Source: Nymphaea colorata (lineage: Eukaryota > Streptophyta > Magnoliopsida > Nymphaeales > Nymphaeaceae). From it: 60,000 nt of DNA. Shown here in pieces: positions 39,201-51,200 of the stretch. The notes under the pieces are model-generated. The model had not been told where the DNA came from. It made no database searches and saw nothing but the letters and a program-made list of their open reading frames with translations. Within the stretch, counting starts at the first letter, position 1, and every line of letters starts with the position of its first letter. The position numbers were made by a program, and so were the translations under genes. The DNA lies in NCBI RefSeq assembly GCF_008831285.2, contig NC_045148.1:14178802-14238801 (forward strand), read 5' to 3'.

Positions 39201-42200
39201 AGCGGCGTTACCGTTCAGCTGCTTCCGCCCAGCGTCGGCCTGCCCAAACGACGACCTGTCCAGCGGCGGTCTTTTTCCGCCCAACGGCGTGTCCTTTTCC
39301 GGCGCCGCGCCGCTCTGCCTGGTTCCGGCGGTCTATTTCTGCCCAGCGCCGCGCCGACTGCCTGGTCTGTTTCCGCCCAGCGCCGCTTTGCTTGGTTCTG
39401 TTTCCTGCTCTTTGTCCGTTTGTTTGGTGTTGTATCGTGTGGTTGCTTCATGCTGCCCTTGCTGCCTACTGGTCTGTGATTATGGCAGCCTCTTCCTCGT
39501 CCACCGTCAACACCAATCCGACTGAAATAGGGGCTTCTAGAACTGAGAATGTTCCCATGCAGGTCATCACTCTTCGCCTCACCAAGGAAAACTATTTCTC
39601 GTGGTCACCTGCTATGACTATGGGGATTGCTAGCCGTGGTCGCATGGCCTATATTGATGGGAGCAACCCCGAACCAGCAAGAACAAGTGATGTGTGGCAT
39701 ACTTGGTTTCTTGAGGATAATCAAGTGAAAACTTGGATTGTCAACTCCGTTTCTGCCGATATTCAGCCCCTTATCCTTCGGAAGAAGACTGCTAGAGACA
39801 TGTGGGTGGTCCTCGAGCAAATGTATGGCCAAAAGAAAACGGCAATTCGTACTTACCAAGTTATGAAGACAGTCTATGGCATTCGACAAGGGAACTCGTC
39901 TGTTGCAGAGTACTATGGGGCTTTGAAAGCCAAGTGGAAAGAGCTTGACTATCATTCTGATATTCCTTGGCATTGTCCCCATGATCAGGCGCTCTATGTT
40001 GCTCATGAATGGGAAAACAGGGTGTTCCTATTTTTAGCAGGTTTAAATGATGAGTTTGAAGGTGTTCGAAGCCAGATTCTGAATTCAGGGGAGGTGTCCA
40101 GTATTGAAGATGTGTACTCCTGTGTTGAAGCGGAAGAACAGAGAAGGCTTGTTACAAACGAAGGGAAGAGGGAACTTGTGCCCTATAACGAGAGATCTGC
40201 TCTCGTGAGTCGTGGTCCTGGCGGCCCATCTAGATCTCTTCGCCGGTGCACTCACTGCAAGAAGACAGGTCACACTGTGGATTATTGCTGGGATCTTCAT
40301 CCAGAAAAGAAAGGAAACAGAGGGAGATCTTTGACTGGGAGAACGCCTGTGTCTGAGGTGCAAGCCTCTAGTGGAGAAAAAGTCTCCATTTCTGCTGACC
40401 AGCTTCGTGAACTTAGGGCTTATTTGGGCAGGATCGATGTCAACAAGACTGAGACCTCAGAGGAAACTACAGCTAATCATGCTCTTGCAGTTATTGGCAA
40501 TCAAGGTAACTCTTCTGTGGGGGAATGGATTGTCGATAGTGGTGCTACTCATCACATGACAGGTAATCCAAAATTGTTTCATGAGTATAAGTTGTCCTCG
40601 GGAAGGGAACGTGTTTCTCTTGCAGATGGTTCCTCTACCTGTGTGGCAGGCGAAGGCACTCTATCCTTGTTGGACAAATTTCATGTGCAGGGCGCTTTAC
40701 ATGTTTCCCAGTTTCCTTTAAATCTCTTATCAGTCAGTAGACTTACTAAAGAATTGAATTGTGAACTTATATTCTCTGCCGATCGTTGTGTTTTGCAGGA
40801 CTTGGTGACAGGGAAGAGGATTGGGATTGGTTTAGCTTCTGATGGATTATATCGTCTTCCCATACGTGTGGCTACTGCTCTGTTGACAGCGATCCGCAAG
40901 ACAGATAAGAGAAGAGAAGATTGTCTTCAGTCTTTTATGTACTGGCATGAACGTTTTGGGCATTTACCTTTTGGGATTTTGAAACATTTGTTTCCAGACT
41001 TGTGTTCCTCCTTTGATGTGTCTTCCATTTCTTGTGATGTTTGTCAGTTTGCCAAACATGTGAGGGCGTCGTACCCTCTTTCTTCTAGTTGTGCTAATGA
41101 AGCTTTTTCCCTGATTCACTCTGATGTATACCTTCGGGCATTCATACCCGTCAAGGTTTCCAGTATTTTATCACTTTCATTGATGATTTCTCTCGTGCTA
41201 CATTTATATACTTGTTAAAAGACCGCAGCGAGGTTCCTCGCATCATCGAGACATTTATTCTTCTTGTGCATACCCAGTATGGTGCGAATGTTAAAACTTT
41301 CAGGTCCGATAATGCCCGTGAGTACATGTGTCAGCCTGTTGAGGAGTTTTTTAGACAACGGGGGATTGTTCACGAGACATCCTGTAGTTATACCCCCCTC
41401 AAAATGGGGTAGCTGAAAGGAAAAATCGTCAACTTCTTAATGTCACCAGGGCTCTTTTGTTTCAAAGAAATCTTCCTAAACACTATTGGGGTGATGCCGT
41501 TCTTACTAGTGCCTATCTTATTAACCGCATGCCCAGTCGTGTTTTGAATGGTAAGACTCCCCACTCGTTGCTTCCTGGCAGTCGTCCACCATTTCCTCTT
41601 CCTCCTCGTGTTTTTGGTTGTGTATGTTTTATCCATGATCACAGTCCAAATGTCAAGAAACTTGATCCTAGGTCTATCAAAGGTGTCTTTGTTGGATACT
41701 CCCCTACGCAAAAAGGATACAAATGTATTGATCCTATTACTGGTCGAGCCTATGTTACGAGAGATGTTACCTTCTTGGAACATGCCTCTTACTTTGGTGC
41801 GAATCCTCTTCAGGGGGAGCAGTCTGTGGGCAGGGAAGAGTATTCTCAGAGACAGGAACTTCAGTTTATAGATTTTTTGGACTACAAGAAAGCAGAATCA
41901 CTTAATAATGTTGATGTGCCTGAGAAGGAGGAAAGGTGTGACAATAGCATTGAGAAGGAAGGCCCTCAGTTGTTTGGACAGTTCTATTCTAGACGAGGTA
42001 CTCGGACAGAGATGATGACTTGTGATGCTAGATCTACTTCCAATCCCAATGCCACTCCTTCCCTGGATGAACCAAGTCCTACCGTGGAGACTCATGATGA
42101 GGTTGAAAAGAAGAATGACGATCTTCCCATTGCCCTGAGAAAGGGTGTCAGGTCATGTACTCAACACCCCATTGGTAATTTTGTTTCTTATTCCAGACTT

Positions 42201-45200
42201 GGGAAAGATTACAAGTGTTTTGTTTCTACTCTTTCTTTGGCTGTGATTCCCAGGACTGTCGCTGAAGCTCAAAGTGACTCCAAGTGAGCTGATGCAATGA
42301 AAGAAGAAATAGATGCCCTAAGAAGAAACTTGACATGGGAAGTGGTGAAGATTCCTGAAGCCGCTCACTTAGTTGGATCCAAATGGGTGTATACCATCAA
42401 GTACAAACCAGATGGGAGTGTTGAAAGATATAAAGCTCGACTTGTGGCCAAGGGGTTTAGTCAGAAATATGGAATTGATTACTTGGAAACATTTGCTCCT
42501 GTTGCGAAAATGAAGACTGTGAGGGTGGTTATATCCCTTGCTGTGATGAAGGAATGGAAGATGTATCAATTGGATGTTAAGAATGCATTCATAAATGGTG
42601 ACCTCGAAGAAGAAGTATATATGCATATGCCTCCAGGATATGAAGAACCAGAAAAATGTTGTAAGCTGAAAAAAGCCTTGTATGGCCTTAAGCAATCGCC
42701 CAGAGCGTGGTTTGAACGACTGAGAAGAGTAATGCTACGTCATGGATACAAACAAGGAAATGGAGATCACACTCTGTTTGTGAAGAAGAATGAGAGCAGG
42801 GTTACTATCCTGCTCGTCTACGTAGATGACATGATTGTTACTGGAGATGATGAGGAGGAGATTATCAAGCTAAAAGGGTTACTGGCTACAGAATTCGACC
42901 TCAAAGATCTTGGCAAGCTAAGGTATTTTCTTGGTATGGAGGTTGCTAGGTCTAGTACTGGTCTTGTACTAAACCAAAGGAAATATACTTTGGATCTGCT
43001 GGAAGAAACTGGTAAATTGGAATGTAGACCTACACCTACCCCTTTTGACACTGGGCACAAGTTGAGTCTTAGAGATGGAGAGCCTCTATGTGAAGAAGAC
43101 AAGGGAAGATATCAACGTTTGGTTGGGAAGCTAATTTATCTTACCCTCACGAGACCTGATATCACCTTTGCGGTGAATGTTTTGAGCCAATTCATGCATG
43201 CGCCAACCGATGCACATCTGAAGGCTGTGGACAGAGTGCTATGCTACCTGAAGAAAAATCCTGGCAAGGGACTCCTGTATGTGAAACAAGAGACTGTGGA
43301 AATCGAGGGCTACTCTGATGCGGATTGGGCAGGTTGTGGTGATACCAGACGATCCACTACAGGGTACTGTGTCTACTTGGGAGGAAACCTTGTTGTATGG
43401 AGGAGCAAGAGACAGAATGTTTGCTCTAGATCCAGTGCAGAGGCAGAATATAGGGCAATTGCTATGGGAGTGTCAGAGTTATTATGGTTGAAGATATTGT
43501 TGACTGACATTGGAATAGAGATTGAAGGACATATGAAGATGTACTGTGATAACAAGTCTGCAATCAACTTAGCCAACAATCCTGTTCTTCACGACAGAAC
43601 AAAACATGTTGAAATTGATCGTCACTTCATTCGGGAAAGAATTGATGCGAAAGAGTTGATCTTACCTTACATGAAGTCTGAAGACCAAACTGCTGATGTT
43701 CTGACGAAGGCTCTTCCTTCAGCTTCATTTGAGAGGAATGTATCCAAGTTGGGCATGTTTGATATGTATGCTCAACTTGAGGGGGAGTGTTGATAGATTG
43801 TGTGGTTCGGGTCCGGATCCATACCCGACCCGCCTTGTAGCCCGTTTTTGGGCTCTACTTAAGTCATGTAACCCTAATCCTTATCTGTTAATGATAATCT
43901 TAAGAGAGAGAGAGTCTGGCTGCTAGTGGGCACCAACTCCTCCTCATTCGTGGTTTTTTCTCCCTCGTGTTGAGGGTTTTCCACGTTACATCGTGATCAT
44001 TGTTTCTCTTCCTCTTCTTCTTGTTCGTATCTCTACACTTGGGATAACCTCGGGAATTCAAAAAAGTAAAACATATATAAAAGATAATTGACAATTTAAG
44101 AGCTAGTGAGTTTTCAGATATTTTTCCCATCGAAGCATCAACAGATATTCAAAATAATTTTTAAAATTTTACAAGAAACAAACAGTGGCAATAGATTCAA
44201 ATTATCTTAACGTTCTTGCAATAATCCTTGTACTTTTCTTTTGGAAATATGAGGAAAATGTCATGATATTTTCCAGATAACGTTGCTTTTCCATTTTTTT
44301 TCATTTTTTAGCCAAAAAAATTCATGATATCTTTAAACTATCATCCAGATCTGTGAATATGGTGTACACCATTAACCATAGTAACAAGAACAGGCTCTTT
44401 TTAAAATTTCTGGGAAAGAAATACATTTAAAGTTCTTCCAAATTGTTCAAACTACAAAGTTCACAATTTTGTCATAAAAAATTGCCAAGTCATGGCTAGA
44501 TTGCTGCCCTGGTAAAGATAAGAAGCCAAAAAGTAAGAGGATCATGTTAAAATAACTACGCCCACTTTTTTACCTCCAATAATTTTTAACTCAATTAAAA
44601 CTGGTCTAGAAAATGGTGCAGTTCCACCATTTTCATATAATGGCACACCAATAAATACATATGTGTATGTACAAGATCATATCTCCTCTCTCTCGCACAT
44701 AATTATTTTCCATTCATGTCCTTATCATTTTGATAGCCAAGTTTTTGCAAGACTTTATATATTTTATATTCATAAAAAATTGATATGCCATTATTCCAAA
44801 GGTTTTCCTCAAAAATATTCCAATTTTAAAATTTAGTAGGATCTTCCTCTCCTAAATTTTTACCCAAAAAACAAGGTTTTATATTTTGCAAACACAAAGT
44901 TTGATATGCCCAAAAGTACTCAAAGTGTTAAAATTTAGTAAGATCATCCATTGCCTAAATTTTCCTAAAAAACAAGTTGAGACCATAGTCACAAATAACG
45001 TTTCAAAGTTTTAAACGCCGAGGTTTTTCTTGGGTATGGCGAGCTTGAAAAAAATAGGAAAAAAAGGGACAAATGTGGTAAATTTTAAAAATTTTAAAAA
45101 AACTAAAAATCAATAAGTAGATTTGTTTATTAAGACACTAATAACACAAACATCAAAAAATAAGTAGATTTGCAACAAATAAAAATTAGAAAATGAAAAA

Positions 45201-48200
45201 AAAAACTGTTTGGCATTAAAAAAACATGAAAAAATGAACTAAAAATGTGTTTTTTTTCTTTTTCTAACATTTTTAACGCATTTTTTTAGTTTTAAATGGC
45301 AATTTTATTTATCACATTTTTTTCCAAAAAAAAAACGTGTTTTTTGTGACTATACTTGAGACTATGGTGCGTACTGAGTACATGTGGTGAGGGTGCAGCA
45401 CCCCATGTCACACATATAAATCACATTCTTGTTAATCATGAAATCATACCTTGTCTTCAGAGAGCAACAACGCATCTTCCCGAGTTGGGGCGTCAAAATC
45501 CAAATGTTGTACAAGAGTAGAATCACACACTCCTTTCTTAAGAAACCTCTGTGTCCGTTGCCATAAACCTGAATTATGAAGATACGAACCAACATGCCAA
45601 CCCCTAATCTGAAGAAGAAACATTAAAAGCAAGTTAATTGAAATAAACACCAGAAGAGATGCCAAAAAAGGAGAAAGAAAGAAAGGATTATGAACTATCC
45701 ATTCTACAAACAAGATCTTACAAAGCCAAACATCACTCATAGCATGGCCTTCAACAACATAAATAAGTATACAGCATCCCAGCAAGGATTGTGATATAAA
45801 TTCTAAACAAGCCTCACCTCCATCCCCCAACATACACATGCACAGAGTTGATTAATAGCATTCTCATAAACATTATCAGAAACTCTCTGAGAACACATTT
45901 CTTACTAACACACAAGAATTGCCAAAATATGAAGCTGACACCCTTTTAGGAAAATACTATGTTACATCCAAACAAAAGCTTAAAGTGCAAAAAAGTCAAA
46001 AAACACGCTAAGTTGAAACCAATTTTTTGTATGGAAAATGACATACGCACATGCAAATTCAGCAATGTATATAATTCAGTAGTACTCCTCAATAACAGAG
46101 ACTGTATGTACATAGAAAGATTACATTATGCAAACACTTAAAGGTCTCAAAGAACTAGGATAGGATTTGGATGACACCCTCAAAGAATGTTTTGTAAAAA
46201 TCAAAATTTTCTAAAACTTGGTTTTCCAACTAGTTTCTGAAGCCCGGTTTATCTATTTGGGTGGCATGCCCAAAATGACATTTTCTAAAAACCTAGGGAG
46301 AGCCAGGCTATCCACTCCCTTTTGAAAACACTGTTTTGTCAAAACAGGGCTTGTCAAAAACCCAGATTCGACCATTACCCACACACGCCTACAACGGCGC
46401 TGGAGGCAAAACGCCATTGTGTCTCATAAGGGTGTGACCCAAATATCCCTGACAAGTCCATTACCTACACATGAAACTTTTTTGTGGCTGATATCCGTGG
46501 ATAGAACTACAATAGAAAATAATAGAAAAGGAAAAATTATTCAGCATTTAGACAATCAGAACAACAGTCCTTCAAGCGCTTGCATAGATACCATACTTTC
46601 TTCCAGACCTCAATCAGATTTGGCAAGATTTTGAGTCTTTGCCTCAGCCAGTCAACTGCATGAAAAGTTCATTGCTGCAGCATACAACACTCATGGGGTT
46701 TAGTTGCAATAGAGTTACATATGGAAGCACTAGATTTCCAAGACAAGCTTGCAAAGGTGAGAAGGAAACAGACTTTCCATCGGTCTATATAACCATGGCC
46801 ACTCATATCACTATTTTGAAGGACATATTAGCTTGTGACAATAAGAGATGGCTGAACTCTAGTCTGCATCAAGCTTAATGGGATTTGATTTAATTCACTT
46901 CTTTTGCTTCATATGCTGTTAGAAATTGCAAGCATTGGCATACCTTATCATCCCTCGCATTTAGGAAACTGATACCCAAAACTTTTTGGAAGGAAGTCAA
47001 ATGGCACATGAAAAAGAAAATGGAAAACGTATTAAACCTAAGTAAATACTACCATATTTGCAGTCAACTCTAATGAGGGCGATGTTTCAACAAGAATCAC
47101 AACAAAATAATTCCTGGTTGAACTCAGGAAGCAGCACCAATAAAATTAACATCAAAATGAATTGCTTTTACAAATTAAGCAGCTTCACAGATCACATAGT
47201 GCAAACTGCAAAGTGCATAGTTGATCACACAGCAACCCTTGCAGCTATAAGTTGGGGCTGCCAGAATCAAGAGATAGATAGAGTGCAGAAGCTCAAAGTC
47301 ACAAACAAGAATATCAATGTATGCCTATGATATGCCAATTGCCAACAACACCTTACTCAACAATATCAATCATATAATCAGTATTTTGCATGAAATATAA
47401 GGAACTTCTAACTGAGAAACAAGCATATAGGAAGCATACCTTCTTTTCCAAATCAAGTGCTTTTGATGCCAAACCTTCAAGCCACTGAACAATTCGAAGA
47501 CACAGTTGTGTTGTATGATCGTCCATAACAAACAGGCATGCTTCTTGATGTGATGTTGAAGGAGACTGTCATAACATTAAGGTATACTTAAAATGCATAT
47601 ATAACCACTCTAAGCACATTTAAAAGAAGACACCTACAAAAACTTACCAAAATCAAGCTTTCTGGAATTTCTTCATTTCCTACAAATAACAATTCAACTT
47701 TCAGACAAAAGCAAGGTACATACTACAGATTCACAGAATGTTCCTTTTTTTTTTCTACATGTCATGACAGTAACCGAGAGCAACCTTTTATAGGTTAAAC
47801 GAGTCGGGCACCATTAGGCCCTTAGGGTATGTGATATATTATTATATCTTATGTCTTCCAGGACAAGCAAAATGTACCTTTTCCAAAAAGATACCATAAA
47901 AGTGACCAAGTAGCTGCCTCATCATTCAACAGCTTAGATTTTTGCCGCATTAATTTATCCTCTACAATCCGGTGCCGTCCAGTGGCCTCATCCCTATCCA
48001 ACCAACAAAATGTTGAAAGGCATAGCACATCAAATCCAAAACAATTTCAGAAATTAAAAAGTACCATACCCGCATCATTTTCAAGAATAATGCAGCAAGA
48101 GGCAACAAAGACAAAAATAATATATCTTTCTGACTAAGCAACTCCTCAGAACCCAGCCATAAAAGTTGGGATTAATTAGGATGTTCAAGTTCTCAAAATT

Positions 48201-51200
48201 AACCTGCTCTGCAAAGTATCATCCAAGAACTTCAATGTCATCCAATTGACCATCACCCAAAGTTTTCAAAGTACACTTGCTACAAAGTTATTTCTCAAAT
48301 TGTTATCAGCATGTATAAAACTAAGGGTGTGTTTGATGTTCGATGTTCGATGATCCTAAAGCTTTTTTCAGGGTGTGCTGGGAGGGTGAAAGTTCAGGCA
48401 GCCAATACACCATTCCAACCTTTCACAAGTGTTATGCCTTCAGTTCATTCAATTTCAGGAAAAAGGTCGCCCTGGGGAGGTCTCACTATTTCATGCCCCC
48501 CTCCCCATACATTGAGGCAAAAGGACAACCTTAAAATTTATTTCAGGGTACTGAGTGCCTCCTAAATGTCAACAATATGCAAGAACAAGAGAAGGCACAC
48601 TATAACTGTATCGGGAAAAAAAATGGATGAATGATCTCATGCATGTGGGAATTTCAGCGGTTGAGCCAGTTTCAAGCCCATGACAAAATTATACAGATTA
48701 ACTTTGCACTATTACATTACTTTTCTAACCTCATCCTGGCCAACACTTGCAATTGGTATACATCATGTAGCTACATGAATAGTTTATTTTGTTTCCCTTA
48801 TTTTTAAAGACATTCAATTCAAAGGTAAAATTTTAATTAAGTTCATGCAAAAAATGAAACCTATAAAGCATGGATTAACAAATCAAAAATACAAGAATGT
48901 TAGGTGCCAAAGACATTCATTAAGATAAAGCAGAAAACAGAAAACAAGTGCCACCTGGAAAAATATAGATTGTTCTTTTTTAAAAAACATGCACAGAAAA
49001 TAGCCACTGTGAAGCTCCTGGACAAGCTTCCCCTGTCAGATCCAATTCCGTTTCAGATATTTTTTCCTACCAAGGAATAAAACGGGCAGCACAGTATCAC
49101 AAAGAAATTTTTGAACCAGAAACTGTGATTCACAAGTGCTCAGTAGGAACTGGAAGAACAAATATCAGGCAAGCACCAAAAATGAAAAAGAAAAACCACA
49201 AAAAAATACAAAAAGAATCATATTATGGATTTCATGCATTGAATCTTCCATGCAACAAAAAACAACTGTGTCTATGTTGCACCTTATTGTTTCAGACATG
49301 TTCCTGCATGTGTTCTCAAATTGTAGAATCAGATCCGGGAAGGGAATTAGTCCTGCAAAATGTGCAGCAAAAAAAAAAAATAAGACCAAGGTATGTCTTT
49401 GTCCAACTTGGCATCTATAATATTTCCTAGTCATAGCCTGTGGAACCAAAGAAACAAAGAAATAGAACACCAAAAGACAGGATGTACATTACTAGATGGT
49501 CCTGTAACTCCTGTTAGACACAAAAGAAGTCCATAAGTGACAGGAAGGTATATGCTAATTGCTAAGGAAAATTTGTAGTATGTATAGCAATGCATTCCAT
49601 GACATGAATATTACAAATTACAAGCAAGGATATTATTGAGGTAGCCTAGGCATATTATTACAGCTATAACAGGAAGGTTGAAAATCGATCTGGAAAGAAA
49701 CATTCAATATGAAAGATTAAGAAACACACAATAGAACCCAATGCCAAACTCATGCACACAGTTTGATTTTAAGCAGAATAACATATATATTATCAAGCTC
49801 CACCAACAAGGCAACAGATGAACATATCAAGCCTAAAAAGAAACTTCACTTGGAATGCACATTTAAATCAAGAATCATAAAATAATATGGAAGTGTTTAA
49901 AAACCTGTTATCCACTAAAATTCTTATGGATACGGCTGCAAACAGTTCAGATATAGATCATCTAAATGCATCGTGATTCAGACCAGATATGAATACAAAA
50001 AAGTACTTGTAATTACCAAGTAGAATCAATTTTCAGCCCTTCTTATAAGCATCGTGCAAGCACTAATGTCAGATTATTTGCAAAAATCATTAGCTAAGCA
50101 TCACCTTGGTGAAAACAAATGGTTAAAAAAAGAGCTTATCTAACCAAATATTCCACCAAGTGCACGAGATCAAAGGAGTGGTTCAACAGTATGATGTTCC
50201 CCTCAGAGGGCAGGATATAATTTTCTGATGATTAGAGGACTACCTTGGAGTGCAGATTCAAGAAGTGATGCAAATAAAGTGAATGTCGTTCCTCCAGTAT
50301 CAGCTGAAGCATCATCTTCATGCTTGTAGGGCTTCGAGGAAGGAGTAGCCAGTAGATTAACTGACCTATATCCATCATCCAGTTCAGACAAACTCTGCCC
50401 ATCAGCTGGCAATCTTCTTCTGGATGAGGATATCACTCTTCCAGGAGTCGTTTCAATGTCATCAACTTCATAATTCTCAATCTCCTGTTTAATTTCCTCT
50501 AGAAAAAGTGCAGCATTAGGCCGTCTTTGGATATCAAGTCCGTTGAAAAATAACCTTGCTTCAGCAGATTTTGAACTTGAATTATCTTCGTGTTGAGAAA
50601 TGCCAGAAAATGCCTGCCTTTTCCTGCATATAAATTTCATTCAGAGTTATCACCTAATAACGCTAAACGCAATCCACATAATACATACATACATAAAATA
50701 ACCGTACACAAAATAACCTTAGTTCGGTGACACGCATGTGCTAGGTGGGGATGGACTGTGGCACTTTCAGATATCTATATCTATGTAAATATAACCATAC
50801 ATTATATACATATATATATATATATATATCCGCTACCTCTGTGGCCGGATGGTTTTTCTTTTTTGTTTTCTTTGTCACTGAAAGTAACCTACTATTTGAT
50901 AGAAATAGAGATGCATGAGCAAAGAGAAACTATCAAATAGCACTAGGCGGAAGGTTATTTTCCTTTTTCTAGAACTTGCGGTCTGATTATTTCTTTCCCA
51001 TGATATCGACGGACCAATTATCCTTACTAATTCCTTGAAGCTTTCTCTATTGGATATCCATCTCTCCCTCCCGCTGACGCTCCCCCTCCCTCCAAGGCCA
51101 GGAAAGCGGCTAGTTGAACCATCTCTCCCTCCGGCTTTTTCTCGCGGAGGAACCGCCACGTGCATGGTGTCCTTACACCTATCTGAAAACAAACGGTTCA

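Larger units (their letters stand above)
38686..44037 (+). mobile_element. Ty1/copia LTR retrotransposon 2, recent insertion in NUP107 intron 7
   Basis: 250-bp LTRs (38686-38935 and 43788-44037) differ at only two positions. The target duplication is CTTGG (38681-38685, 44038-44042). The primer site TGGTATCAGAGCC starts at 38936 and the polypurine tract is at 43779-43787. The interior codes for gag and pol in one main reading text broken by two frameshifts and one stop, so it is probably non-autonomous now. It lies opposite to NUP107. Confidence 0.98.

Noticed and set aside
46419-47330. Plus-strand open frames of 60-90 codons in NUP107 intron 6
   Set aside because: They are short, have no family resemblance and no splice context; they are expected by chance in AT-rich introns.
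48310-48565. Block beginning GGGTGTGTTTGATG in NUP107 intron 3, considered as a MITE
   Set aside because: The start resembles some MITE ends, but no matching inverted end or duplication was found.
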